Of a DNA stretch of 64,000 nt, positions 25,912 through 37,253 are shown piece by piece. The translations under genes were made by a program, and so were the position numbers. The stretch's first letter is position 1. Every line of letters begins with the position of its first letter. Source of the stretch: Molanna angustata (lineage: Eukaryota > Arthropoda > Insecta > Trichoptera > Molannidae); assembly GCA_963576475.1 (NCBI GenBank), contig OY754967.1, positions 23,275,914 through 23,339,913 of the forward strand, in the 5' to 3' direction. Below the pieces are notes generated by a model. The model saw only the letters and a list, made by a program, of their open reading frames with translations, had not been told where the DNA came from and searched no databases.

Positions 25912-26345
25912 ATTCAATGCAGCTGCGAGGTTGATTTATGGAGCTAACAAAATATGTCACATAATACCTCTTCTTAACGAACTACATTGGTTGAAATATC
26001 CAGAACGAGTCAACTATAAGGTATGCCTGGTGGTGTTTAAGGTTATGAACGATTTGTCTCCACACCATATTCAAGAACTGTCTCAAAAGAATTTTCAATC
26101 AGGAAGACAGCTTACATTGAGATCAACTGGATCACAAAGTACCAACTCTTTAAAAGAACTGAACAGAGTAAACGGGCCTTTAAAGTGAAACTAATTGCCC
26201 CTTAACATAGGTGGAGCTCAGAGAATCGACACCTTCGTTAAAATACTTAAGACTGCCTTGTTTCGTAGACCCAACACATAAGCTATAGCGCCCTTGGAGT
26301 GATCTTGTATCACTAAACGGCGCTTTATACATTATTATTATTATT
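25912..26345 (+). pseudogene. CR1/L2-like LINE 3' end
   Basis: The frame from 25,912 reads AAARLIYGANK...ITPLLNELHWL-like sequence (here HIIPLLNELHWLKYPERVNYK), the conserved block after the reverse-transcriptase domain of CR1/L2 elements. A frameshift near 26,160 breaks the following RAFK...WNSLP-type block, of which traces remain (IDTFVKILKTALF-like). It ends with a GCGCCC...GGCGCTTTATA 3' UTR and a TTA repeat (26,331-26,345), typical of these elements. The 5' part is absent, as in truncated insertions. Confidence 0.82.
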
Positions 26346-27070
26346 AAGTGTACTTATTTTTTATATAGTTTTTCAACAGATTTAGAGAAGGAAGTTTTCA
26401 TGATAAATTTGAATTGTTGATCAACGATTCATTTTTATTTGTTTCCCTGAAATTACAACTTACCAGTTTCCAACGAACGCCTGTCTCGTAATAGAAAAGG
26501 CAACAGAGTAAAACAAGGGACATGACATGATGGAACGAGGGATCAGAAATGGTTTACAAAGTGATGGGATTTATATTACGCATTCGGATTGAGCGGTCTT
26601 GACAAATTTGGTATTGGAAAGGCAAAAAGCAAAATAAGAAACAAGACGAGCAAGGTATAAAATATTTCACTTTTCTTTTTAATATATAACAACATTTCCT
26701 ATGACAGAACTCAATTGCCTTGTGAGAGACTCACACACCGGCAAAACATGGATAAGAATAAAATTGAATTGTTTTCCATGCGAGAGTATTATTTGATTTT
26801 CGGAGAATATTTGAAAACTTTCACGATTCAATAAAAAAAAATATTATTCCAGGACTGTAAGAGAAGAATTTATGTGCAAAAATACATTATTTTCTAAATA
26901 TCTTTGAAACATTCTTTTAATTCTTTTTTAATAAAAATGTTTTCTACAGATTATGCTGGTACAAAAAAACATGACGACCTGACAACATCAAAAGAGCTAC
27001 TTCAATGCAAACTAGTAATTGAAAACAACCCTATAGAGCAGGTCATGCGATTTACATGCTCAGGTGTAGG
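26346..27070. other. unassigned AT-rich stretch
   Basis: No domain, tandem repeat or copy elsewhere in the window was recognised. A 60-codon open frame at 26,904-27,086 has no features supporting a gene. Confidence 0.5.
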
Positions 27071-27074
27071 TTTC

Positions 27075-27540
27075 CAGCAGCAATGACAACGAAGTCCAAA
27101 CACAGGTCAATAAAGCAGTAGCCGTAGCTGGTTGCTAACGAAATACTGTATGGAGAAATAAACACATGCTTACCAACATTAGGAAAGACGCAGTCACCAT
27201 ATGGGATAGAAGTAGGAGCCAACTCCAACAGAAGAAGAAGCTGTTTTAAAGTGGCTGAAATGAAGACCCTGCGATTCATTACTGGAAGAACTCTCAGGGA
27301 CCGCATCATAAATGAAACAATTAGGTCTATATGCGTTGTCGAGGACATAACAAAATGGGTACCTACATAGCAGAAGACGCTTCTGGAGAAACCACGTCGA
27401 ACGCATGGCAATTGTCAAAATTGTTAAGACAGAAACACCCAACAACAGAAGACTATCCGGAAGAACTGCGAAGAGATGGAAAGACAGTTAGACCTCATCC
27501 TCCCAGGATAGTCCATCACTACACGATGAAGAAGAATTTT
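27075..27540 (+). pseudogene. RTE/CFDP2-like LINE C-terminal fragment
   Basis: Frame-shifted pieces read QVNKAVAVAG, then AEMKTLRFITGRTLRDRI, then RRRFWRNHVERM, then GRTAKRWKDS followed by a stop. This is the standard order after the reverse-transcriptase domain of these insect LINEs (VNKA...AEMR.LR...G.TL.D, W..HV.RM, GRP.KRW.D). Several frameshifts and stops make it non-functional. The open frames of 90, 119, 83 and 73 codons across it on both strands are shadows. Confidence 0.82.
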
Positions 27541-27649
27541 TGTACCTTCAATTTGGTCGCTGGAGAAGCGTTTCTCATAATATTTGAAAAAAACAATAGA
27601 TAATTCATTTCTCACGCTAATGTTGCTTCTCTGGACTGGAAACACTAGT

Positions 27650-27705
27650 TAGTTGGAAGAAATTGCCATATGGCAATAAACTCGCCACTTGAGCAGGGTG
27701 CGAAG
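27650..27705 (+). other. LINE-type 3' hairpin motif, copy 1
   Basis: ATTGCCATATGGCAAT is a perfect palindrome followed by AAACTCGCC. Related copies at 35,335-35,400 and 59,700-59,780 suggest the 3' terminus of one LINE family. Confidence 0.5.
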
Positions 27706-27719
27706 AAAATGTTTTATTA

Positions 27720-28435
27720 TTATAATTAATTTTACAAAGCCTACTACGTATATAGTACAATTTCGTTTCCTTGCTTAAAATGACTACGGTATATAAAAAG
27801 CGGAGGGTAAAATTTTAAGCGAATATGATACGAAAATCAACACAATATTATGTACATTCGTTGCGATTTGATTTACTTACTGTAAACAATTTTTTAAGGA
27901 ACAAGCATTTTTTTTGTTTTACATAAAAACATAAAGATATTAATATATGTAATGTTAAAAATATATTAAGGCTGGGTTGTTTCAACAAAAGTTATCAGTA
28001 ATAGTACAGTTTAAATACTTTGATTTCATTAAATTGTCCAAAATTGGGTCGTTTGACGGCATTAGATTTCAATGAAACAACCAAAAAGTTTTTCGAATTT
28101 TATGAAACAAAGTATTTTACCAATACTATTACTTTAATCTTTTGTTCGAGAAAACACAGCCTAAGAGGTCTACAATTTTCAACACTATTTTCATACGCGT
28201 TTGAATCTGGGAAATAGAAGCAATGTTATCAGAATTTCATAAAGACAGTTTTCAAAAAGTAAAAAGAGGATAATTTATTAATGTAACTAAAAAAATTATA
28301 CTCAATCAACATATACATCAATATTGAACACATTTCCTGCATTTCAATGCGAATGAGAATTCCTTTCTCGTGAATATATCAGACAAATAAATAAACACAA
28401 ACAGACACTAAAATAGGGTAATAAACATCACACAG
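27720..28435. other. unassigned AT-rich stretch
   Basis: No repeat copy or domain recognised. A 65-codon plus-strand frame at 28,020-28,217 resembles nothing known to me. Confidence 0.5.
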
Positions 28436-28439
28436 ACTT

Positions 28440-28505
28440 CCTCACTAAATAACACGATTTGCCTCACTAAATAACACGATTTGCCTCACTAAATAACACG
28501 ATTTG
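28440..28505. repeat. three tandem copies of a 22-bp unit
   Basis: CCTCACTAAATAACACGATT plus TG is repeated three times without change. Confidence 0.95.
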
Positions 28506-28692
28506 TCTTCTAAAAGTAAAAAATAAAAGCGATAAAGTAACGTGTTATTTTTTCAATCGAAGCACCATACAAAATAAGAACCTACAAGATATAAACGTAA
28601 TATAAGTTACTCCTCTACAAATATCTGAATTTCAAATATGCAATATTTTATATTTCATTGTGCTATGTATCCTTTGAAATACAATGCTTTAA

Positions 28693-29400
28693 TAGGGTGA
28701 CTGCTGCCAACGTACCTATTTTTTCAATTTGATATACCATCATTATTACTAAATGAATCATTTTGAAAAAAATAACCTAGTTAGTTTGGATATTAATAAA
28801 GAGAAATATACCTTAACTTTTTGATTGTGTGCTGTATATATTCTTGTAGGAAAATAATAAGCATACCCCGATTTTAGACATTTATCTTAAATATCTAAAA
28901 AAATATAAGGTATAGAGCAATTTTTTTTATAAATTAAAGAAGAACAAAATACCTGGAAAAATATGATATGACGTTGCATTAACGCATCAAGTTAAGTAAA
29001 TAAACCAAAAAAACTTTTATTACGCAATAATGCTGAATGGAAAATAAATGTTTTTTAGGTTTATTTACTAAACCTGAAGCATTAATGCAACGTCACATCA
29101 TATTTTTCTAGATATTTTTGTCTTCTTTAATTAAAAAAATATATATTACTCTACGCCTTAAAGTTTATTAAAAATATATGATAAACGTTGAAAATCGGGG
29201 TATGCCATTATTTTTCTACAAGAATTTATACAGAACATTATCAAAAGGTTAAAGTATATTTTTGTTTATTAATATCCAAGCTATCTAAATTTGTTTATTA
29301 ATATCCAAACTATCTAAATTATTTTTTTCAAAACGATTTGATAAGAAATAATGATGGTATATCAAATTGAAAAATATGTACGTTGGCAGCAGTCCCCCCC
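28693..29400. mobile_element. 708-bp long-terminal-inverted-repeat element flanked by TTAA
   Basis: The two halves are inverted copies over about 330 bp each: ACTGCTGCCAACGTACC near the left end and its complement at the right, CCATCATTATT inside, and TTGCATTAA / TTAATGCAA near the centre. The element is bounded by TTAA at 28,689-28,692 and 29,401-29,404, so a TTAA target duplication (piggyBac-like behaviour) fits. It has no coding capacity. The arms differ by many point changes and small indels, so it is not very recent. Confidence 0.85.
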
Positions 29401-29491
29401 TTAATAAAAAAATAGGTATTATAAAAATAATTAGCAAATATACACAAAATTACTTATGTATGTTCAATTTTAATTTTAGGCAACACTTTTA

Positions 29492-29665
29492 AAAAGAAAA
29501 AAAATGAATATGTCCTTGTTAAACAAGTATATATGCATCTTCTTACGTTCCTTAAACTAAGCATAAATGCTTGTGCTATAGGTGAATGAAATCGGTAGGC
29601 AGGATTCGAACTCGCGACCACTGGATTACTAACCCAATGCGCTAACCGTTCTGCCATCGACCCAT
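29492..29665 (-). mobile_element. SINE family B, copy 1 (tRNA-Thr-like head)
   Basis: The minus strand begins GGGTCGATGGCAGAACGGTT with A-box-like sequence, then an anticodon-like loop TTAGTAA, then the B box GTTCGAATC (29,603-29,611). The body ends in a T-rich tail. The 5' and 3' ends do not form an acceptor stem, so it is a SINE and not a tRNA gene. A fuller match lies at 58,497-58,670 and a truncated one at 58,082-58,185. Confidence 0.82.
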
Positions 29666-29774
29666 CTTTAACTATTCATATTATCAATATAATTTATTGA
29701 AAATTTCTTAGTCTAACAATGAATAATTTTAACTATAAAAATAATAAAAAAAAATCATTCTTACCATCCTAGAT

Positions 29775-30030
29775 TATACCACAATTTGGGGAAACTAGCA
29801 GTAGGTGTGCGAGTATGCAAAAAAACAAAGAAGCACGACACATGCGTGTAAAGCCATACATTAGTCTCATTTTATCGAAAAATGCAACGTTCGGAATGGG
29901 TGGTGAACTGTATGAAACGTTATATCTTCGATTACCCGACTCTTAACAGGACACTCGAAAATTATGATAATAGAAAATAGTGGAAAGACTATTTTTAATC
30001 GGTGCCTCACAAATAAAAATACCATTTTCA
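29775..30030 (+). repeat. dispersed repeat W, copy 2
   Basis: The most complete copy. It includes CTTCGATTACCCG, GGACACTCGAAAATTATGAT and CGGTGCCTC, all matched in reverse at 57,395-57,600. Confidence 0.75.
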
Positions 30031-30180
30031 TAACAAACAAAGAACAGACATAAATTCTGGAAATAAATACAATATTATGTAATACCAATTATAAAAAAAT
30101 TAACGTTGATAGTCATTATATTATATTAAGTCAGTGGAACCAATAAAAGAAAAATAATTAAAGCTCGGAACATAAAAAGT

Positions 30181-30406
30181 TTCAAAGTACATAGACGGCA
30201 CCAATCGATTCAGTTAAATCGTCCGAGCTTCTCCAAATAATAGGAATGTTCAAATCCGTCACGTGCCGTAGGAAGGTCCCTCGATTTTCCCAACTTTGTA
30301 CTAAATCCAAAAGCTGTTTGCCTGAACGACGCGATTCCGGTAGGGCTTTAACCACTCTTGCGTATTTCATTCCACGGACGCGTTTCAACGGCAGAGTACT
30401 CCACAA
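30181..30406 (-). pseudogene. unrecognised GC-richer coding fragment, 74 codons
   Basis: The minus-strand frame ends in TGA at 30,181 and reads LWSTLPLKRVRGMKYARVV...GAVYVL. It is close to half G+C in surroundings near 30%, with no low-complexity runs. It is balanced in charge, ends in a hydrophobic stretch, and has no membrane segment or domain I can name. There is no ATG at the 5' side: TTG starts the open part and in-frame stops lie just upstream. No acceptor site keeps the frame open. It could be the 3' end of a truncated processed gene or of a transposable-element gene, or a chance frame. I do not assign a function. Confidence 0.35.
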
Positions 30407-30589
30407 ACCAATTTACTATTGATAGACATTTTGTATTTGCTACACATTTTATGCATATACGACTGAACCAAATTTTAAACATATTTATGTTAAAAGCGTT
30501 TAAGCCTTCTTTAAAAAAATAGGTTATTAATTAGTCGTGATTTTTTTATGCAAAGATGTTCAGTGAGAATTCTTCACCACTTTAAACTG

Positions 30590-31065
30590 GTTTAAACCCA
30601 CCTGAAGAAGAGAATTGTAGTTCTTGATACTAGTTGTGGAATAAAAATAAATAAGTGGAAATAAACAAAGTTAAATTGTTATTTTAATATTTTTTTATAA
30701 TAGGACGTGACTGGATATGTGAGGAAGTCATCGAAAAATGGTAGTAACAATAAAAGGACATCACAAGAGATATGTGGAAGTCATGTTTAATAATAGGACG
30801 TCACTGCAGATAAGAGAATGTCACCGAAAAATAGTAGGAAATTTAATAAGACGTTATAGGAGATATGATGAAAGCAAACATAAATAGTAGGAAACATAAT
30901 CATAAAATGTATTCTCGTCCTACTTAAGTCAGTGACACGTCATCTTATATGCCGTTATCATCATAAATCGTATTATCATCTTAATTTTGATGATATCACT
31001 ATGCTCCGTACTTATGGTGAATTCACCATACTTCAAGCAGAATTCACGTTATTTATGATTAATAT
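30590..31065 (+). repeat. partial copy of the TA-flanked family Z
   Basis: GGTTTAAACCCACCTGAAG, ATACTAGTTGTGGAATAAA, GGACGTCACTG blocks and GAATTCACGTTATTTATG follow the same order as in the full element at 51,425-53,199, but only one arm of its hairpin is present. Confidence 0.8.
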
Positions 31066-31099
31066 CTCATGATGGAATTCATGCGAAAATCAAAGCATC

Positions 31100-31970
31100 C
31101 AATTTTAAAGGCATTCCATATTATGGGTGAATAATTCTTTACCACGTTAACCGTTTTTTGTGAAGGATTAAAACTAAACTCTCCAGTAGGTACATTGTGT
31201 ACACTTTTTTCTCAAATGGTTATCAATCTCTGAACGTACTTAGGTACATTAATTGTATTGAATGTATACATTCTTGAAATAAAAGTTCAAAAACTAAGTT
31301 TAGCAGAACGGGAGTGTAATTAGAAAGTTTTGAGAGACGAAATCATAGAAAATAAATGAACAATTGATTGATTTTATATTCCTAATTTTCACCTTCTATT
31401 CCTATCCATTGTCCTGTCCCAAACCTCCTAGCTTGTATGCATCTATTTTATGTTTACTTAATATTGATTTGTTTTTGTTTTTTTTGTTTCTTATCCTTGT
31501 AAGGTTTTTATATTTTGTCATTTTGTATGTATATACCCACGGAAATTTTCCTTTTTTTATACAAATATACTTTTTCTATGGGTATATACATAATTATATA
31601 GAGTTATATATTATTGTATATTATATATATGTAGTTATATATTTTTATTGTATGACCGTAACATAGTTATTGGCGTTACAATCTTGGTTTTTGTCTTTAT
31701 TAATTCATTTTGAAAATATATGTTATATTAAAAAACTGTATGTAACCTTAAGAAATAAATAAATAAAAACAAACGTCTTTACATAACTAATTAACTCAAA
31801 GTTTAAAAATTTATTATTATCCATTCGATTACAAGAACATTGGTTACGAGTAACAATAATTAAAATAATACATACACATAAACCAATAAAATGTTAAAAA
31901 GAGTCATTGGAGTCACATGGATGTATACACTCTATTAAGTTTAATTAAAGTTTATGCATTATACGTAAAC
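31100..31970. other. AT-rich stretch with a retroelement-like tail
   Basis: A hydrophobic 100-codon frame at 31,364-31,666 is made of TTT/TAT-rich sequence and is unlikely to be coding. 31,660-31,775 (TTGGCGTTACAATCT ... AAATAAATAAATAAAA) resembles a LINE 3' end. Confidence 0.4.
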
Positions 31971-31974
31971 TAAA

Positions 31975-32150
31975 TCGATATGAAGTTGATCGTACTTTTA
32001 GTTTAGGCTGTTTAGAGGACACAAAGAGGTTACGCCATACACATAAAAACTACATGATACCCGTTTGGAAATTGATGTATACAAATAGGCTTAACATTCT
32101 GAAATCTTGCCTCTGCATTATGCTATATTAGTGGAGAGAAAAAAAACTAT
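31975..32150 (+). repeat. dispersed repeat V, copy 2
   Basis: Matches 25,090-25,320 with internal deletions. Confidence 0.65.
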
Positions 32151-32159
32151 ATTTAACTT

Positions 32160-32590
32160 GGAACTATATGTAACATGGCGAAGAAAAATCTGTCTGTGTA
32201 TCATAGAACGGTGAATTTTCAACGATGAATAATAATTATGTAGGGGAAAAATTGTTGAATAATATGTATTGCGGGCGATAAATTACATATGTCTTGTTAG
32301 TTATACGTATTTAACCCCCTATCGTAGTAGTTGATAAATGCTGCATATCTTACATATTTCAAACCAAACTCACATTCCTAACTATTTCATGAATTTAATC
32401 AAACTATCACACTTTGACCGCGTGTTATATCTCAGAGGAATGGTATTTGGTAATTTTTTTGTAAATCCCGCCCCTCGTTTAAATCCGTGGTTTTTGAGAG
32501 GGTTCACATGAATATATTCAGTTTTCTTTCTCGGACAACTTTCTTGCGAATCTGCAGTACCTAACATGATATGAAAGTTATAATTAAATA
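32160..32590. other. unassigned stretch with a 61-codon minus-strand frame
   Basis: The frame 32,382-32,567 (MLGTADSQES...) begins with ATG but has no recognisable domain. There is no other support for a gene. Confidence 0.35.
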
Positions 32591-32591
32591 T

Positions 32592-32850
32592 TGTTTTTAC
32601 TATATAAAAAATACATAATATAACGGAATTATTACAAATTATATAAAAAATACATAGTATAGCGGAATTGTTACAAATTATATAAAAAAATACATAATGT
32701 AGCGGAATCGTTACAAATTATATCAAAATACATAATTGTTAATAACAATTGTTACAAATTACATAAAAAATACAGAATGTAGCGCAATTGTTACAAATTA
32801 CATAAAAAAATACATAATGTAGCGAATTTTTTACATATTATATAAAAAAA
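32592..32850. repeat. ~40-bp tandem repeat, about six units
   Basis: TTACAAATTA recurs at 32632, 32671, 32711, 32752, 32791 and (as TTACATATTA) 32831. Each is followed by an A-run, TACATAATGTAGCG and a short spacer. Confidence 0.9.
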
Positions 32851-33068
32851 AACAAAAGAAAAAATATTTCTCCACAGATTCCAACGTTTTCATCGAGATA
32901 TTTTTTATAGTGAATTTCCTCTATATAAACATTAAAATTGTCATTTTCGTATAATTACATTATTATTTTTCATCTAGTATTTACAATTAAAAAGAAAAAA
33001 AAAGATATTTTGTAATTATTAACGATGTAAAATTGAACACAAACCAAAATGTTTATTTATTAAATATT

Positions 33069-33275
33069 ACTTCTCGGGCAACTAACAGGTACTATGTCAA
33101 ATATCAATTTAACATGCACCCAATAACAATTTGCCACTTTCTGGAGACTGATATTAAATCGTCTCACAGATCCAGACTGAAAACACAATTTAAAACTGTG
33201 TCTCCACCGGGAATCGAACCCGGGACCTTTGGAACAGCAGTCAGATACCCAACCAACTGAGCTACGAAGGCCGGC
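33069..33275 (-). mobile_element. SINE family A, copy 1 (full length)
   Basis: The minus strand carries A box TAGCTCAGTTGG (33,253-33,264) and B box GGTTCGATTCC (33,210-33,220) in a tRNA-like head beginning GCCGGCCTTCG. A body of about 130 bp ends near GTTGCCCGAGAAGT. Both Pol III promoter boxes are intact. A 75-codon plus-strand frame across it is a shadow. Confidence 0.88.
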
Positions 33276-33412
33276 AACAACAAGTCATGTAAAAACGTGA
33301 CCAGATTTAAAAAAAACGATGTTTTCACAAAGTAATGGGAGCAATAGCAATAGTATGTAATAACGTCGGAAGAACTTCACTGGACACTGTAGCAAGACAA
33401 AAAATTTATTAA

Positions 33413-33482
33413 GGGGCGCCTGCTGCCAGCGTAGGTACCTATTGTTTTTAATATGATAGGTACGCTGGCAGTAGATGCCCTC
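33413..33482. mobile_element. 70-bp miniature inverted-repeat element flanked by TTAA
   Basis: Begins GGGGCGCCTGCTGCCAGCGT and ends with the near-complement. TTAA lies at 33,409-33,412 and 33,483-33,486. The CTGCTGCCA(A/G)CGTA core of its ends is shared with the 708-bp element at 28,693, so this looks like a minimal derivative of that family. Confidence 0.8.
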
Positions 33483-33489
33483 TTAATTT

Positions 33490-33960
33490 TAATATCAATA
33501 AAAATATTACTGAAACAAAAAATTCACCAAAATAAATTTATATTCTCCAAATATTGGAGCGAATACAAGTAAAATGAATTTAGTGAGCTGATCATTAAAG
33601 TTCACACAATTCGCTTTTTGTGGACTCGGATATTAGGTACAGAAAGAAGCTTTACCTTCAAAAACTCTGAATTGAAGGAATTTCGCGTAAAAAAAGGTTG
33701 GCTTTCTTCACACCTCAGGAATTTTGTCCATTAAAACAGAAACCTCGTCAAATTACCTTACAGCATACCAGAATCGTCTTACAAAGGAAATATTTTATGA
33801 ATTTACGTTGTAGTCTCGCCTCAAAATTTTATTTTTTCAGTCTAAACATTTCTATTGTATTTCGCAATCAAAAATAAACTTCAAATACCTAAATCTGATC
33901 AGAAAAAAAAATAGGGAATCGCTATTTCAAATATTTTTAGAAACAATGTTGTGGCTCATT
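33490..33960. other. unassigned AT-rich stretch
   Basis: No domain or repeat copy recognised. Confidence 0.45.
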
Positions 33961-33984
33961 TTATACAATTTAAGTTATTATAAA

Positions 33985-34080
33985 CAATTTTACCTTGTAT
34001 AAACCACGAATGAGATATTTCATTCGACCGGTTTCAAAACATTCGACTGTCTCTTCCTCGGGACGGACGACAACGTGGTA
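33985..34080 (-). other. hammerhead-like / Penelope-like end relic, copy 1
   Basis: The minus strand reads CGTCCCGAGGAAGAGACAG then TTTTGAAACCGGTCGAATG. The GAAACCGGTCG part matches the ribozyme-like element at 46.2 kb. The CTGATGA half of the core is changed to CCGAGGA, so activity is not expected. Confidence 0.45.
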
Positions 34081-34564
34081 AAAAAAAAGTTAATTGTAAT
34101 AAATAAAATTATATGTGTTATTTCAGCGAAACATGGCTATGGTTTTATTAATGGCCATATTAATACAACCACCAAGGCAATAAAACCGCACAATGCACAC
34201 TAAACATAAAATTTATGAACGATTCCGACATACGCAAATAAATTTTAAGATGTTGGATTTGAGATCATTATGACCCGAATCCAGAGTCCTAACCTCACTG
34301 AAGAACTCCTAACCTCACTGAAGTATTTAGAATTATTAAGTTAGCAATTGCGTTGCAGAGTCATCACTAACTAAATTGCCAAACTAACTACTACGCCAAA
34401 CTTAAGGTCGATGGCGTAGCATTGCACATTAATTTATATGAAGAAAAGAGATAGATAGTTTTCTATGGGTTAAGACTGACGTTTAAAATGTTTTTTTGTC
34501 ATAACAACTTAAACACTTGTAACCACGATCACACTGACAGCTCGATGTCGCGATTTTTCTGAAT

Positions 34565-34791
34565 CGGATAACCCAGTCTTCACACCATTTTTGTAAACCT
34601 AACCAACAAAAGTTTGGTAAAAATAGGTCGGTTAGGTTTTCTTGTAGTTATAATTGCGACTGGCGTGAGCCAGTTGCATTATATATTAAAAAAAAGTAAC
34701 TAAAATATTAAGATAAATGACTAAATTGGTATTTTTACCAAACTTTTGTAGGTTATGTTTAAAAAAAATGGTGTGAAGACTAGGCTATCCG
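34565..34791. mobile_element. inverted-repeat (MITE-like) element of about 227 bp
   Basis: The left arm starts CGGATAACCCAGTCTTCACA and the right arm ends with its near-complement TGTGAAGACTAGGCTATCCG. Arms are about 65 bp with few differences. There is no coding capacity, and the superfamily and target duplication are unclear. Confidence 0.72.
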
Positions 34792-34799
34792 ATAAAATC

Positions 34800-36385
34800 A
34801 TCATCCACCGAAAAAATCTCGTATTTTAGTATTAAACCACTCGTAAGGTTCCTCGCTATCAACTTTACTTTTTGGCAATTCGCAAATGTTAGTTTACGCC
34901 TACGCGCATGCGCTAAGTATTTAGATATCATGTTTCTGCAATGCAATTCTCATACAAAAACTTCGTAGCATCCTCCAGTTAAGAAGCCACGTGATCTTCT
35001 AACATAAGTGAGTGACTGTGAAATGAAAACATGGTTAGTATTTAGAATTTAGTATTTAGGTAGGACTCTGCATTCGGTCGTTAGTATTAATTTTAAGTCT
35101 TCGTTTTCATTTTGTTAACTACGCAAATCATAATAATAATAATAAACACTTCCTTGTACCCTGCGCAAGTAGCAAGTTAATACCTATTTGGCAATTTCTA
35201 CCAAAATAGCATGCACACATCATCATATTTCATTGTTGCATAGTGGATTGGTAATGCCGGGGTCATCAGAAGAGAGATTCATTTAAAACTATTTATTATG
35301 CATATCTTGCTTCTATGAACCAAAAAACAAATTAATTAGTTGGAAGATTTTGCCATTTGGTAATAATCTCACCATTTACAATGGGCACAAGGAAGTTTTT
35401 ATAACTATAATCTTGATAATAAAGCTCAAACGAGTAATTAATATACACATCTCATGTAATTATATTTTTTATCCAAATATTCGTTATAATTTTTAATTAT
35501 TTTCCAAATCACTTAATTTTATTTAGTTCTATATTATTTTAGGAAAGTCAAATATTTTACAGCAGATTCCAGATTGAGACAATTTATTCGTTTTATAACG
35601 AGGAAAGCGTATAATTAAATTTGATAGCGTGCTATTAATATTATATTTTTACGACCAATTAGGTAAAATTAATTGAAAAGATTACATAGAAGCGTTTTTA
35701 TTTACTTATCGGAAATATGTAGCAAGCTTTGTTATAAATAAAATAAATTCAACATTTTATATATTGTATTTTTTTGAATAATTTTACTAAAAACAATGCA
35801 ATCCACATGAACCCCATTCAGTAGTTATCCGTCCCGAGGATGAATCAGTTGCTCTGAAACCGTACGAATTTGTAGTTTAAACAAATTTAGATAGTAAAAT
35901 TAACAACTTTTTATTAAAATTATTAAGTTGTATTAATATTGCTAGGTTAAGCAGAACATTTTATTTTAGATATTCATATTTTTTGTTATCGTCAGTATTA
36001 ATTTGAATCATCATTTTTTTTTTATTTATTTGGGTAATCATGTAACTAAATAAAAATTAAATATTTGAAATTGTCCCTTAGTAGAAAATTACTCGATAGA
36101 AATAGCCTTAGTAGATTACTTTTATTTCCAGTGAAAATGGCTGATAAAGATTAGAAATATCACTGAAATTTCGAGATAGCATGTGAATGTATCGTTAAAG
36201 AACCACCACAATCTATAAGACTTTTCAGAAACATATTTAGTCGATATTTACCACAAAACCTTTGACTACCAACACGCCTATATATTATTATATTATAACT
36301 TTGTACTATAATATGATAACATTATATTTCTAGTTGAAAATAACTATTGTGGTCAAGAAAGTATTTAACAGTAGAATCATATTTG
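34800..36385. other. mosaic with LINE-like and Penelope-like relics
   Basis: 35,335-35,400 carries a second LINE 3' hairpin motif (TTGGAAGATTTTGCCATTTG). 35,820-35,890 carries CGTCCCGAGGATGAATCAG then TGAAACCGTACGAAT, related to 33,985-34,080 but on the plus strand. Nothing is recognised in the remainder. Confidence 0.4.
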
Positions 36386-36391
36386 TTTTAA

Positions 36392-36666
36392 GCGGGTTGC
36401 AGAGCAAAAGCTAGTTTAGCTTCGTATAGCTGAAATCATTTTTCACTAATTTTTGTTTTTTTTTTGTTTGTTTTTTTGTATTTTTTGTTTCTTTTTATAC
36501 TTTCCGACTTTCAACATGTGTGCAAACTGCAGTTACGTTGAAAAAAAAATATTTGATTTTTATGATTTTGATACTCACATAGTTTGCGGTCTGCACACTT
36601 GTATATGATCTCAGCTATGCGAGCTAAACTAAACTAACTTTGCTTAGCGTTTGGTCTGAACCGGTT
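36392..36666. mobile_element. 275-bp inverted-repeat element flanked by TTAA
   Basis: The left end GGGTTGCAGAGCAAAAGC..TAGTTTAG mirrors the right end CTAAACTAAACTAAC...GGTCTGAACC. Inside, TATAGCTGAAATCAT mirrors ATGATCTCAGCTATG, and GTGTGCAAACTGCAG mirrors GCGGTCTGCACAC. TTAA lies at 36,388-36,391 and 36,667-36,670. The ends differ from the CTGCTGCC family. Confidence 0.72.
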
Positions 36667-36924
36667 TTAATATTAAGTAAATATCCGACAAGGATACATT
36701 ATTGTTAATGTACACAGTATATTTTTAAACGGAAGGGAATTGAGAAAAATCTTTGGCCATCTTTGTGAGAATGGAATATGGAGGATAAGGTACAACCATG
36801 AGCTGGAGAACATTAACAGCGATCCTAACATAATTAATAATTCAACGTTTGTTTTATAAATTATATATAACTCTCTTTCAACCAATTAATAAAATAAAAA
36901 AAAATAATATATAAAAATACAACG

Positions 36925-37165
36925 ACTTCAATGGTTAGGGCACGTCCAGCGAATGGAGGAAAGCCAAACCCCAAAAAAGATTCTCGAGACATAACCGGAG
37001 GATTGATGAGGTTTAGGAAGACCCAAGCTGGGGTGGATGGACAGCATACAAGAGGATGTAAAGAGGATTGGCGTTGCAAACTGGAGAGCGCAGGCTATGG
37101 ACCGGTCTAAATGGCGAAAAATTATTGAGGAGGCCAATGCTCAAAATGGGTTATAGCGCCAATGA
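36925..37165 (+). pseudogene. LINE C-terminal fragment (GRPK...WMDSIQEDVKRIGV type)
   Basis: RLQWLGHVQRMEESQTPKK, then after a frameshift GRPKLGWMDSIQEDVKRIGV, NWRAQAMDRSKWRKIIEEA and a stop. Together these give the LGHV.RM...GRP..RW.D.V..D...G...W...A.DR..WR ending of endonuclease/reverse-transcriptase LINEs of insects. The tail GCGCCAATGATGATGAAT matches the tail of the copy at 53,655. Only the last 75 or so codons are present. Confidence 0.85.
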
Positions 37166-37253
37166 TGATGAATCTGAACTTACAAATTATTACTTTTTTT
37201 ATTTTTTATTTTATTTTATTTTGTAAACATACAGTCATATAACAAATTATACA

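Noticed and set aside
29594..29664. Possible tRNA-Thr gene on the minus strand
   Set aside because: A and B boxes and an anticodon-like loop are present, but the acceptor ends do not pair, and a shared SINE body follows in both copies.
31364..31666. 100-codon hydrophobic frame that looks like a membrane protein
   Set aside because: Composition is the result of T- and A-rich DNA. No upstream signals and no domain.
33201..33275. Possible tRNA gene on the minus strand
   Set aside because: Same tRNA-like head is followed by the same ~130-bp body at three other loci, so it is a SINE.
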